A DNA stretch of 64,000 nucleotides. Origin: an uncultured Flavobacteriales bacterium (lineage in GTDB: Bacteria; Bacteroidota; Bacteroidia; Flavobacteriales_D; Parvicellaceae). This document shows, one piece after another, positions 53,880-63,390 of this stretch. The DNA is taken from the NCBI GenBank assembly GCA_943787725.1, contig CALSNM010000013.1, positions 1 through 64,000 on the forward strand. Reading direction: 5' to 3'. The notes beneath the pieces were generated by a model, which had not been told where the DNA came from, made no database searches, and worked only from the letters and a program-made list of their open reading frames with translations. Every line of letters begins with the position of its first letter. Within the stretch, counting starts at the first letter, position 1. The position numbers and the translations under genes are program-made.

Positions 53880-54789
53880 ATGGCATGGCATAGTGCAATA
53901 GCAGGCTTTAAGGCTTATCTTAAATTAGAACGTTCACTTTCAGATAATTCTATTTCTAATTACTTGCGCGATGTTGGTAAATTAGACAACTATTTTCATC
54001 AAATTTTAGAAACAGAAAAAACACATTAGTTCTGTATCAATCGATGACTTACAGGGTTTTATTAAATGGATAAATGAAATTGGTTTATCTGCAAGAAGCC
54101 AGGCCCGAATAATCTCAGGAATTAAAGTCTTTCTTTAAATACTTGATTTTAGAAGATATGATAAAAGTAGACCCTTCTGAATTACTAGAATCACCAAGAC
54201 TCGGAAGAAAACTACCGACACTCTGTCTATTGATGAAGTTGACTCTCTGATAAACGCTATTGATAGAAGTAATGCCCAAGGAGAAAGAAATTTAGCTATA
54301 CTTGAAACACTTTACGGTTGCGGTCTTCGTGTAACAGAACTTACCACAATGCAACTATCCGAAATATTTTGGGAAGAGGGTTTTGTGCGAATTATTGGGA
54401 AAGGAGATAAACAAAGACTTGTTCCTATAGGAGGAAAAGCCTTGAAACAATTAAAAATTTATATTAACGAAGTACGCGTTCATCAAACAATACAAAAAGG
54501 TTTTGAAGATTTTGTTTTTTTGAACAGAAGAGGAAAATCATTGACAAGGGTTATGATTTTCACCATAATAAAACAACTAGCAGAAAAGATTGGGTTGGAA
54601 AAAAGTATCTCCCCTCATACCTTTAGGCATTCATTTGCGACACATTTAGTAGAAGGTGGAGCTGATTTAAGAGCCGTTCAAGAAATGCTAGGGCACGAAT
54701 CCATTACCACCACGGAAATATATACACACTTAGATAGAAGTTTCTTAAAACAAGTTATTATGGATCACCATCCTTGGAGTAAAAAGTAA
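53880..54789 (+). pseudogene. xerD: Site-specific tyrosine recombinase XerD, frameshifted
   Basis: XerD acts with a partner recombinase at dif to resolve chromosome dimers. The C-terminal catalytic part is intact from about 54206. It shows TLYGCGLRVTELTTMQL (first catalytic Arg), FVRIIGKGDKQRLVPIG (Lys), SPHTFRHSFATHLVEGGADLRAVQEMLGH (His-x-x-Arg) and the nucleophile in TTEIYTHLDRSFLK. The N-terminal SAM-like domain starts at 53880 with AWHSAIAGFKAYLKLERSLS. Three one-base breaks occur near 54028, 54135 and 54205. Corrected length is about 300 residues, normal for XerD and without features of a mobile integrase. Confidence 0.87.
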
Positions 54790-55336
54790 CTCCACGAAGA
54801 CCATTTTTCAAATCCCAAATAATTGCAAATAGCAGAATAATATACTCCACACCTATTAACCAATAATTTTCTTCTACTGTACCTATATCTTTATAAGCGT
54901 AATAACTTAGCACGACAACAAAACTCCAAATCAAAGGAAATTTTAAGTTTGTTAAAATAGAGAAAGTTAAAAGATATATAATATACCAAGGATGCACAAT
55001 TGATGCTACCGCATAGTAGATAAGTAACATCCAAACAAAATAGGTAAATAAACTTTTGAAATCTTTTGTTTCTCGACTTTTTATAAGAATAATAATTGAA
55101 GAAATCAGAACTATCCCCTGTCCAATTGTACCAATATTTTCTATTTGATTGTAACCATAAATCTGAAAACCAATTTCTCTAAATAAGTAATAGATACTTC
55201 CGTTAAATTCGAATGAATGAAAATACAAACCAATACTAGAACCCATTGTCTCTAATAGATTAACATCTGAAAATGGAAGAAATAATACGATTGTCAAACA
55301 GCAATAACAGAATAAAAAACAACAAGAGGTTTCCAC
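54758..55336 (-). pseudogene. GT-C membrane glycosyltransferase, C-terminal part, frameshifted
   Basis: This continues the polytopic enzyme starting at 56123. It contains LLETMGSSIGLYFHSFEFNGSIYYLFREIGF, a typical luminal segment, then a transmembrane HPWYIIYLLTFSILTNLKFPL near the catalytic end. The fragment's own start codon is internal. Its stop overlaps the end of the convergent xerD by 32 bases. Two frame changes between 55290 and 55345 connect it to the N-terminal half. Confidence 0.72.
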
Positions 55337-56123
55337 TGAATTCTAAAAATAAAAAACGGTAATAGCAATAGAGGAACTCAGCTTTGTGCAAATTGCCAAG
55401 GCATATAATAATCCAGCCTGAATATGTCTTTTTTGAATGATAAACCATATAGAAGTTAACACAAAGAATAAGGTAACACCTTCAAAATGTAAGTTACCAG
55501 TAAGCTCTGTAACAACCAGAGGATTTAATGCATATAGAACAACTAACTCTCTCTTTTTATTAAACCACTTTAATAGTTTAGCTAAAATGAGAATAACACC
55601 AATATCAAAACCAATAAGTAATAACCTCAATAAGACTATGAATTGAAATGAATTATTTCCAGAAGCATAAGCTACCAAACCAAAAAAACCTTGATCTACA
55701 GGTGGATAGACCGAGTAATATTCTTTGGAATTTAATTTGTAATAAACCCTATCCTTTAAGTTAATTTCATCTTTCGGACTGGCAAACATCTGATCCACTG
55801 GTTTGAACTTGTAAGGGTTATTCCCACTTGAAACAAGCTCTCCATCCCATATAAAACGATAGTAATCGTCACTTAAATTTGGTATTGAAAAAAGTAAAAC
55901 AAACCTAAATACAATGCCAATAAGGAGTACTTGCTTAAACGCCAGTTTTGGTCTCAAAACTGATTTCCAAAAGGAAATACATAAAGGAATAATCCCGTTA
56001 AAATAGCATAAACTATAAACAAGAAAATGAATTGCTCCGGTTTATGTAATACCCAAAAAAGAAAAGAGAGGTTATTCCGACTAAAGCAATTATAGCTGCT
56101 TGTTTATTTTGCAGCTGCCGCAT
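55337..56123 (-). pseudogene. GT-C membrane glycosyltransferase (GT87/mannosyltransferase-like), N-terminal part, frameshifted
   Basis: The start at 56123 (MRQLQNKQAAIIALVG) leads into helices. The GT-C signature loop follows as LSDDYYRFIWDGELVSSGNNPY near residue 85, then YYSVYPPVDQGFFGLVAYASG and the further luminal TGNLHFEGVTLFFVL. Such enzymes use polyprenyl-phosphate-linked sugars, commonly mannose, as donors on the periplasmic face. Frame breaks occur near 56055, 55957 and 55345. The start overlaps the preceding processive glycosyltransferase by 20 bases. Confidence 0.75.
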
Positions 56124-56403
56124 GTTTTACCGTATAAAAACTTGTATAACTAAATCCGATTGCAATCATAACAAGAAAACCAAGCATATAGTAGTTCTCA
56201 AATTCTAATGCTACATATATTCCATATCCAGCATAAAGAACAAGAAGGAATTCCAATATTGCCATAGGATTGAATGAAGAAATCACATACTTATTTGCTT
56301 TCAAGGAATCAGATTTGCTAGTTAACATTAAATTTAGGTGTTCTAACAAAAGGTGATTTCTTGCCCAAATAACCCTCCACTACTCCAATTGCATTATACA
56401 AGC
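56104..56403 (-). pseudogene. C-terminal membrane tail of the processive family 2 glycosyltransferase, frameshifted
   Basis: After LALTMG at 56404, one G added to a run of four lets the sequence continue as VGLYNAIGVVEGYLGKKSPF. This is the usual extension of this enzyme type. A second shift near 56315 leads into LTSKSDSLKANKYVISSFNP and two more transmembrane helices, ending SFYTVKHAAAAK. An 81-residue frame starting at 56349 is therefore not a separate gene. Confidence 0.72.
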
Positions 56404-57588
56404 CTACCCCATAGTTAAAGCTAGGAAAACAGGAAAGAAGAGCATAAACTTGAATAAAGCAACGAAAAAATTATCCTCTGGAGACTTATTGGATACAAAG
56501 TAAATTATCCCAAGTATTATTGTACTAATAAAGAAAAAGGACAAAGAATTCCTAAATATATTATCGAACTGAGGAAATTGATTAATGACCAACATAGCTG
56601 GAATACTAAGCAATACCAAAGAAATGATACAAATGAACAAAAAGCTATTTAAAAGGTGAAAAGTAGCATTGATTTTTGTTTTCATTCCAATACCTCTATT
56701 AATTAGAACTTTACCTAAATTCTTTCTAGTACATTCAGCAGCTCCTTTACTCCATCTGAATTGTTGGTTTTTAAGAGCAGGCATTGTTACAGGTAATTCC
56801 GCTGGAGATTCAACATCCTCTAAATACTTAAACTTCCACCCTTTTAATTGAGCTCTATAACTTAAATCCAAATCTTCGGTCAATGTATCTGATTGCCAAC
56901 CACCAGCATCTAAAATAGTCGTTTTTCTCCAAATCCCTGCAGTACCATTAAAATTTATAAAGTGACCACCAGAATTTCTTCCTCTTTGCTCAATTTTAAA
57001 ATGCGCATCTAAAGCAAATGCTTGTAGCTTGGTCAAAATTGAATAGTCCTTATTTAAATGCCCCCAGCGCGTCTGAACAACACCTATTTTATCATCTCCA
57101 AAATAAGGAATCGTTCTATTTAAAAAGTTTGATTCTGGAACAAAGTCAGCATCAAAAATAGCTATATACTCTCCCCTTAGCAAGTCCATTCCATAAGCCA
57201 AAGCTCCTGCTTTAAAGCCTTCTCTATTCGGTCGAATTAACTGTTTAATGTCAATTCCTTTCTTCCGCAGTTCCTTTACTTTATTGGCTATAATATCTAC
57301 TGTTTCATCATTGGAATCATCCAGAACTTGAATTTCTAACTTTTCTATTGGCCAATCAAAATTAGCAACTGCATCGATTAAGCGTTCAACTACATAAAAT
57401 TCATTGTAAACGGGAAGTTGTATTGTCACTATAGGTTTATCCTCATCATTATCAAAAGACTTTTCTTGATCTCCTCTATTTTTCCATTTATCTCTTAAAT
57501 ACACAAACGTTAGGTTGAGTTCTGCAAGAGCATAAAGCAGAATAAAAGTCAAAAAGAAAATATATAGGCCAATGATGATGAATTCCAT
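56404..57588 (-). CDS. Processive family 2 glycosyltransferase, cellulose-synthase-like
   Basis: The enzyme shows the full D,D,D,QxxRW set of processive GT2 transferases: VLDDSNDETVD near residue 90, AIFDADFVPESNFL near 145, LTEDLDLSYRAQLKGW near 240 and NQQFRWSKGAAE near 275. One N-terminal and at least three C-terminal transmembrane helices are visible. It would polymerise or extend a glycan, or build a glycosylated lipid, at the inner membrane. In the given sequence it stops at 56404, but the tail continues to 56104 after a frame change. It starts one base after the stop of the dolichyl-phosphate-mannose-synthase-like gene. Confidence 0.88.
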   Translation of the reverse strand: MEFIIIGLYIFFLTFILLYALAELNLTFVYLRDKWKNRGDQEKSFDNDEDKPIVTIQLPVYNEFYVVERLIDAVANFDWPIEKLEIQVLDDSNDETVDIIANKVKELRKKGIDIKQLIRPNREGFKAGALAYGMDLLRGEYIAIFDADFVPESNFLNRTIPYFGDDKIGVVQTRWGHLNKDYSILTKLQAFALDAHFKIEQRGRNSGGHFINFNGTAGIWRKTTILDAGGWQSDTLTEDLDLSYRAQLKGWKFKYLEDVESPAELPVTMPALKNQQFRWSKGAAECTRKNLGKVLINRGIGMKTKINATFHLLNSFLFICIISLVLLSIPAMLVINQFPQFDNIFRNSLSFFFISTIILGIIYFVSNKSPEDNFFVALFKFMLFFPVFLALTMG

Positions 57589-57589
57589 G

Positions 57590-58295
57590 TTATTTCTTAA
57601 AAACGTATTTAAATATTGTAATTATGATTTTATAACCTGCTAAAATAGTTCCTTTTATGGTTCCCGTTATTTTAGACACCCCTATTCTTTCTCTGTAGCT
57701 TACAGCTACTTCGCAAAAATCATATTTCTTTTTTGCTGCTTTCACTTGCATCTCAACAGTCCAACCATAGGTAGTATCCTGCATATTCAATTCTAATAAT
57801 TTTTCAAATTTCAAAGCCCTAAAAGGACCTAAATCTGTAAATCTAGCACCATAAAACCACCTTATAAGTCGAGTAGCCAACCAATTGCCAAATAGTTGCT
57901 GTGGCATCATGGATTTATCCTCTCTTGTGCCCAGTGCTCTTGACCCAATCACCATATCCATGTTTCTTTCTACAATTGGATGAACCACGTAAGGTAATTC
58001 CTCTGGATAATCAGAATAATCCGCATCCATAAAAACAATAATATCTGGCTGATCTGTTTTATTCTTTAAGTATTCAATTCCTTTTAGGCAAGCATATCCA
58101 TAACCTTGGCGAGGTTCGTCCAAAACAGTTGCGCCATTTGCAGCAGCTCTTTTTACAGTATCGTCAACGAGAATTATTATTAACCACTACCACTTCTCGA
58201 ACCCAATCCATCGGCATATCTTTTAATACGCTTACAATTGACTCTTGTTCGTTAAAGGCGGGAATTACTACATCGATAGTTGGTTTTTGAATCAT
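57590..58295 (-). pseudogene. Dolichyl-phosphate-mannose-synthase-like family 2 glycosyltransferase, one frameshift
   Basis: The enzyme starts at 58295 with MIQKPTIDVVIPAFNEQESIV. It continues as EVVVVNNNS with a break near 58172, then DDTVKRAAANGATVLDEPRQGYGYACLKG. The metal-binding motif is IIVFMDADYSDYPEELP, and RWFYGARFTDLGPFRAL follows. This is the pattern of enzymes that make polyprenyl-phosphate sugars. Corrected length is about 235 residues with a single C-terminal hydrophobic helix. It follows the membrane iron-sulfur gene by 19 bases. Confidence 0.8.
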
Positions 58296-58314
58296 TAATA
58301 AAAGACCGTAATTA

Positions 58315-59301
58315 TTATTTATTTAAAAACTCTTTCAATCCTTCATTGCCTAGAATTACTTCAGGAGCTTCCATTCGAGAACCATCAGTATTAGGAGCGT
58401 TTTCTAAGTTAAGAACCCCCCTTGGACAAACAGCAGAGCAAACGCCACATCCTACACAAGAAGCCCTTACAATGTTTTGTCCTTTCTGAGCGTAAGCTCG
58501 AACATCAATCCCTTGTTCACAATAAGTAGAACAATTTCCGCAAGAAATACATTGACCGCCATTGGTAGTAATTCTAAATCGAGATTTGAATCGTTGAACT
58601 ATTCCCATATAAGCAGCTAATGGACAACCAAATCGACACCAAGCTCTATTCCCTAGAATTGGATAAAAACCGGTTCCAATAACTCCAGCAAAAATTGACC
58701 CAATTAAAAATCCATACCATTCTCTAATATTATAGGCAGACATTCCAAATAATACATCTTTGCTCCTCATTTCCGGATAATTTACCTCATTGTAAGAATG
58801 ATAACCGGCGAATATGGTCATAATTATTGCAAACAGAAATACACCATAAATCATCCATCTTTCGATTTTCCACGTAATTAATCGTTTATCGGATAGTTGC
58901 CTATACGGATCTCCTAAAGTCTCAGCTAAGCCTCCACATCCGCAAACCCATGAGCAATACCACCTTTTCCCATAAAAGTAAACCATTACCGGAATAACTA
59001 TTAAGCTCAACACAACTCCCCAAACAAACATAAATATTCCAACTGTTCCTGAATCAAAGTGACCTTTTACATTCCAATCAAAAAACATATCATAATCCAA
59101 TGGCCATGCATTTTTCAAGTCCATCGCAGGTAAATCAAATAAGGGCAGAATTTCCACTAATAGAAAAGCAAAAATTATTTGAAAAAATAACACACTAGCA
59201 GTTCTAACTATTTGATAGCGATTATGGCGGTACTTAATAAACATTCTTATTCCCATTACAGACATAGAAACTGTGTATAAAACGTACCGTATAAAAACCA
59301 T
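58315..59301 (-). pseudogene. Membrane 4Fe-4S protein (NapH/CcoG-like), C-terminal part, frameshifted
   Basis: This part holds five or six transmembrane helices and the cofactor sites. Two membrane-proximal Cys clusters are WYCSWVCGCGGLAETLGDPY and AWCRFGCPLAAYMG, typical of the NapH/RdxA/CcoG group. Two ferredoxin-type 4Fe-4S clusters follow, in CISCGNCSTYCEQGIDV and CVGCGVCSAVCPRGVL near the C-terminus. It would pass electrons across or along the inner membrane. It continues, after a break near 59280, the protein beginning at 60187. Confidence 0.82.
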
Positions 59302-60187
59302 TGAGATGCAGAAGCTCCCTCAATAAACAAACCCTTGAAAGGATCTACTATACTTGTCCAAGTAACAATTAGCCAAGGGTAAAAATACAGTAGAATATAA
59401 AAAAACAATAAGAAAACAAAAGCTAAGATTCCAATCCAACCTCTGTTAGTTGCAGCATCATGATAGACTCCGTTGTTTTTAATTCCAGGTCCACCCATTA
59501 AAATTGCCCCAGGTAGAATATACATCAGTGCTCCAATAATACAAAGACCAAATGTTAAGAATAAAAATAGCCCTTTATTATCTGTAATTGGTCCATTCAA
59601 GGATGCCTTTACTAAATCAAATCGAGAATATTTATTATCCCAGACAAAATACTTCTCTCCTAGTTTTCCGTTTATTCCTTTGAGTTTGTTTTCGAAATCC
59701 TTTTTAAAGTCATCAACCTTTTCATACGATTTACTTTCGCTGAACATCCAACTGGTATTATCTATCAATAATTTCTGCTTCTTAGGATTATCAAAGAATA
59801 CTGCTATAACCAAATCCTTACTGTATGCATACCTTACCATCTACAATTGCCAAGTCATAAATTGCCTCAACTTCTGAAGTAGTTATTCCTTCTTTTTCAG
59901 CAAATGCATTCAGAAATGGACGCATTTGATTTGCTAATTAAATTCAGTTAGATTAGAACTAAATGAAAATTGCTCACTCAAATTCTTTATCCAGTATCTT
60001 CAACTCAATTGCAGCTTGTTTTAAACTAGCTACTATGGTATCGCCTTTGTCAATTTTTTCTGTAGTATCATACAAGGCTTTTAACTTTTCTTCTGAAATC
60101 TTATAGGTACCAATGAATAAGGATGCTATGAACAATACAAAACCTACAAGGAACACGACTAAACCAATATTTCTTGTAGTTTTTCAT
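59256..60187 (-). pseudogene. Membrane 4Fe-4S protein, N-terminal part, frameshifted
   Basis: From the start at 60187, one A fewer in a run of five gives an N-terminal helix (NIGLVVFLVGFVLFIASLFIG) and a coiled stretch ending KILDKEFE. Two further frame changes (about 59970-59925 and 59840) lead through MRPFLNAFAEKEGIT to YSKDLVIAVFFDNPKKQ. Two more transmembrane helices (TFGLCIIGALMYILPGAILMG and GWIGILAFVFLLFFYILLYF) complete this half. The start lies one base after the stop of the FAD oxidoreductase, so the two proteins are strongly coupled and probably partners. Full length would be about 620 residues. Confidence 0.7.
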
Positions 60188-60188
60188 A

Positions 60189-60947
60189 CTACCCTGCACC
60201 TAAAATTCGTTTCCAACTTCTCTTTTTTACTGAAATGTTTGTCTTTTGCTCTTTATTGAATTTGGCAACAATTTTATCTTCGTAGACTCTATAAAACTCC
60301 GGATCAAAATTAGCATCTTTTAGCTGCTCCATTACTTTCTCGATAGTTGCATCACTATCTAAATGACGATTCATTACTTCATGTCGAATTCTAATACCAA
60401 AGGTATTAAGACCTAAAAACTTTCTTGACGATTTATCGAATACAAAATGCATACACATTTCACCACCTTTATGCTCCCAGTAAAAGTTTGACTCTCCTTC
60501 TTGCAGCATTGAATTTACGCAACCATAAGTTTGGTACTCTATATCAAAAAATTTAGCGGAGTTAAACCAATGACCTGGTTTGTAGGCTAGTTTGTTTCCA
60601 CATATAGTTTGCGCAACCGTTTCTCCCATTATACGACCTGTATACCAAACTTGCTCTATTTTTTTTCTTCCTGCTAGTGGTTTTGAAAACTGCGCGCAAT
60701 CACCAATTGAATAAACATCGGTCTGATTCGTTTCTAGAAATTGATTAACAACAATACCTTCTTCGGTTTCTAAATCAGTATCTTTTAAGAAATCTATATT
60801 TGGCGACACTCCCGGAGTTAAGCCAACAAACTGACAAGCTAATTCTTCTCCAGTAGATGCAACTACCGCTTTTACACGTCCATTTTCATCGGAAATTATT
60901 TCTTTCAACTCCGTATTAAAACGCAGATCAACTCCCCTTCTACTCAA
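60189..60947 (-). pseudogene. FAD-dependent NAD(P)H oxidoreductase, C-terminal part, frameshifted
   Basis: This part carries the second FAD-contact motif DVYSIGDCAQF near the middle, preceded by VGLTPGVSPNIDFLKD and IVVNQFLETN, as in nitrite/rubredoxin reductase-like flavoproteins. A C-terminal domain of about 110 residues (FNSAKFFDIEYQTYG onward) resembles the reductase dimerisation domain. It joins the segment at 60940-61527 through a one-base shift near 60945 (GRxLSRRGVDLRF). The end abuts the iron-sulfur protein gene. Confidence 0.85.
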
Positions 60948-61527
60948 GTGTTCTTCCTACAATAGCTGCTTCCTTTAGTGGAAGTACATTACCCCAAAAT
61001 CTGTCTTCTCTTACAAAGAAAGAAACGGATATATTTCTAGAATGAAGCATTTCAGCCATTTCAACACCAATTAGCCCTCCTCCAACTATAACAGCTCTAT
61101 CTACTTTGTGTCTGGAAGTATTCTCTTCCATTAGGTCCAAATCTTGTTTACTATACAATCCTTGAACTCCTTTTAAATTTTGGCCTGGCCAACCAAATTT
61201 ATTTGGCTTGGAGCCAACCGCTAATATTAGTTTATCATAAGTAAATTGGTCTCCTCCAGACAAACTTAATTTCTTAGAACTATAATCTATGGATTCAACA
61301 AATCCTTTTTTCAATTCAATTCTGTTCTTTTCCCAAAACCAATTTTCGTAAGGTTGCGTATGTTCAAATTTCATATGCCCCATGTAAACATACATAAGAG
61401 CAGTTCTAGAAAAGAAATAATCGGTTTCGGCAGAAACAATCGTAATCCGCTTGTTGCTTAATTTACGGATGTGACGAGCAGCAGTAACTCCCGAGATGCC
61501 ATTTCCAATAATTACTACGTGTTCCAA
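60940..61527 (-). pseudogene. FAD-dependent NAD(P)H oxidoreductase, N-terminal part, frameshifted
   Basis: The protein starts MEHVVIIGNGISGVTAARHIRK, the FAD-binding GxGxxG Rossmann motif. It continues with YDKLILAVGSKPNKFGWPG, the ATG-like motif. The second nucleotide-binding site for NAD(P)H is RAVIVGGGLIGVEMAEML near residue 150. Together the two parts give about 440 residues, usual for the pyridine-nucleotide-disulfide oxidoreductase class II group. No CxxC redox disulfide is present, so it should feed electrons to an external carrier, most plausibly the membrane iron-sulfur protein encoded next. Confidence 0.86.
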
Positions 61528-61674
61528 ATCTATTTTTAAATTTTTGGTAAATTATAATAATTCTAAACAAGAACAATGTAATTCACAAAATAACTGCCCT
61601 TAGTCCTTGTCCATTTATCAATAGAAAGGATTTTAGCAAAGTTAATGAATTACCTTATGATGAGTGAATGCCTA

Positions 61675-62502
61675 TTAATTAAGTTTGACTACAAATGCAT
61701 CATCTAAGAGGGCATCTCCAGAAATCATTTTCTTCTTAGCTAAGTTTGCAGCCTCTTTAGAACTGTAAGTACCAATTGACACCTTGGTAAGATTACCTAC
61801 ATTTCTTTTAATCAAATCACCTGTTTTAAGCTTATGTTTAATACAAAATTCCATAACTCTTCTGTCGCTGTAATCTGACAGAGATAATAACTGAATAGAA
61901 TAATTACCATTATCCGTTAGGCGCTCTATCTTTTCCATGCCTTCTTTGCTTTCTTTGCTTTCTTTGTTTTCGAGGATCTCTGCTGTTTCTTTATTTTCTG
62001 CAACCACTAAAGCATAGGAAGTTTTATCACTTAAATCCTTAATCACAAAGGAATTATCTTCAGGTGTCACTCCTTGATACGAGGCATAATCTTTTGACTC
62101 TATTGAAATAACCAAGTCTTCAATATTTGGATTCATTTTACTTTCTCCAACGGCATAAACAAACTTCACTCCAATGGAAATATCTTGCATAATAGAAGGT
62201 TGTATGTAAAAAACTGTTGTTACCCCTTCATCTCCCACAGAAAATGAGTAAAACGAAATTCCATCACTTTCTTTTTTAGAAACATTACCTCCAGACGAGG
62301 GAGTGATCACATTTACTCCTTCTGGAATTTTAAAAGAAACTTTTGCAAATTCAGCATTGGAAACACCTGAGAAAACAGATGTAACTTTGTACTCATTCTT
62401 TTCTGAATTTTTTTCAACAGTGTGGTTTACAACAACATTGGCAACACAAAGACCATTAGCAATAAAGAGGAATAAAAAAATAGTAAAAAATGATTTTTTC
62501 AT
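61675..62502 (-). CDS. Secreted protein with C-terminal SPOR-like domain
   Basis: The 275-residue protein has a signal peptide (SFFTIFLFLFIANGLCVA). A beta-sandwich-like domain of about 130 residues follows, with VSFKIPEGVNVITPS and VFYIQPSIMQDI. Next is a short charged linker with an ENKESKESKEG repeat. The last 75 residues have the SPOR pattern YSIQLLSLSD, then LIKRNVGNLTKVSIGTYSSKEAANLAKKKM. SPOR domains bind denuded peptidoglycan at division sites. The N-terminal domain is unrecognised. It stands alone with 147 bases upstream in which nothing was found. Confidence 0.78.
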   Translation of the reverse strand: MKKSFFTIFLFLFIANGLCVANVVVNHTVEKNSEKNEYKVTSVFSGVSNAEFAKVSFKIPEGVNVITPSSGGNVSKKESDGISFYSFSVGDEGVTTVFYIQPSIMQDISIGVKFVYAVGESKMNPNIEDLVISIESKDYASYQGVTPEDNSFVIKDLSDKTSYALVVAENKETAEILENKESKESKEGMEKIERLTDNGNYSIQLLSLSDYSDRRVMEFCIKHKLKTGDLIKRNVGNLTKVSIGTYSSKEAANLAKKKMISGDALLDDAFVVKLN

Positions 62503-62643
62503 AGGGTAATTACATTTTGACTCTATTAAGAGCGAATCAATAAACCAAAAGATGATGAAACATTGCCTTAAGTAATCTTAACAAGATAAAATCTCGTTCT
62601 CAAAAATTCCCGAAAAGGTATTTATTCGGAAATTATTATTACG

Positions 62644-63276
62644 TTAATCTTTTATAAGCTCACCTATTTCGGAATCCAATTTTCCATTACCATCCAATTT
62701 CGCTTCCCATGCGTAATGTTCATTGTTTTCGATTGCAACTTTATCTGGTTGAACCGTTCCAAACAATACCAAATGCTTTCCATCTTCATCTAATTTAACA
62801 TATGTACAATGACGGTGATAATGTTCTTCTTTTTCTTCTAAAGCATAGTCCCATTGAATTTCCCCTCTTGCATTCACCTTGACAACTCTTTCTCTAGTAT
62901 CTGTTGCGTCTGACTTATTGTGCGCTTCCATAAAAACATAAAAGTAGCCTGTTCTGTCTTCAATTATACTCTGCGCTTCTGTGTTGTCATTTTTTGAACC
63001 AAAAAAGTGAGACCAAATAACTTCTTTCTTTTCGTTTAAAAAAACCACTTTAGCTCCTTTAGACTTTCCTTCAAAACCTTCTCCTATAATCATCAACCCG
63101 GCATCTCTAGTAATTAAAATAGGTGCTGCAAAACCAGCTTTCCCAATATAACTAGATAAATTTGAGTTTAATGTAACTCCATTATTTTTGGCCCAATCTT
63201 TACCATCTTCCAATGTGATTTGAGCAAAATAATTAACACTAAAAAACGTAAGTAAAACTAGAACTAACTTTTTCAT
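62644..63276 (-). CDS. Secreted protein of unknown function, propeller-like
   Basis: The start at 63276 gives a signal peptide (MKKLVLVLLTFFSVNYFAQ); an in-frame start at 63303 is less likely. The mature 190 residues contain three or four strand-rich modules of the type LITRDAGLMIIGEGF, KVVFLNEKKEVIWSHFFG and VVKVNARGEIQWDY. These recall the GxxxW blades of incomplete PQQ-like or BNR propellers. No catalytic residues were recognised. Confidence 0.65.
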   Translation of the reverse strand: MKKLVLVLLTFFSVNYFAQITLEDGKDWAKNNGVTLNSNLSSYIGKAGFAAPILITRDAGLMIIGEGFEGKSKGAKVVFLNEKKEVIWSHFFGSKNDNTEAQSIIEDRTGYFYVFMEAHNKSDATDTRERVVKVNARGEIQWDYALEEKEEHYHRHCTYVKLDEDGKHLVLFGTVQPDKVAIENNEHYAWEAKLDGNGKLDSEIGELIKD

Positions 63277-63390
63277 AAATACAATTTTAAATTTTATTAT
63301 CAATAAATGTAAGCCTTTTTACTTAAATTATTGCGAAAGGTTCTAAACTGATAAAAGAAATTTTGATTTGAAATTAATAAACCAATAATT

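Noticed and set aside
53702-54789. tRNA-Ser beside a tyrosine recombinase, as at the edge of an integrated element
   Set aside because: The recombinase has the length and motifs of housekeeping XerD. No direct repeat of the tRNA end was seen, and the flanking genes are ordinary envelope genes.
56104-56349. Separate 81-residue small membrane protein
   Set aside because: Its sequence continues the tail of the processive glycosyltransferase after one-base corrections.
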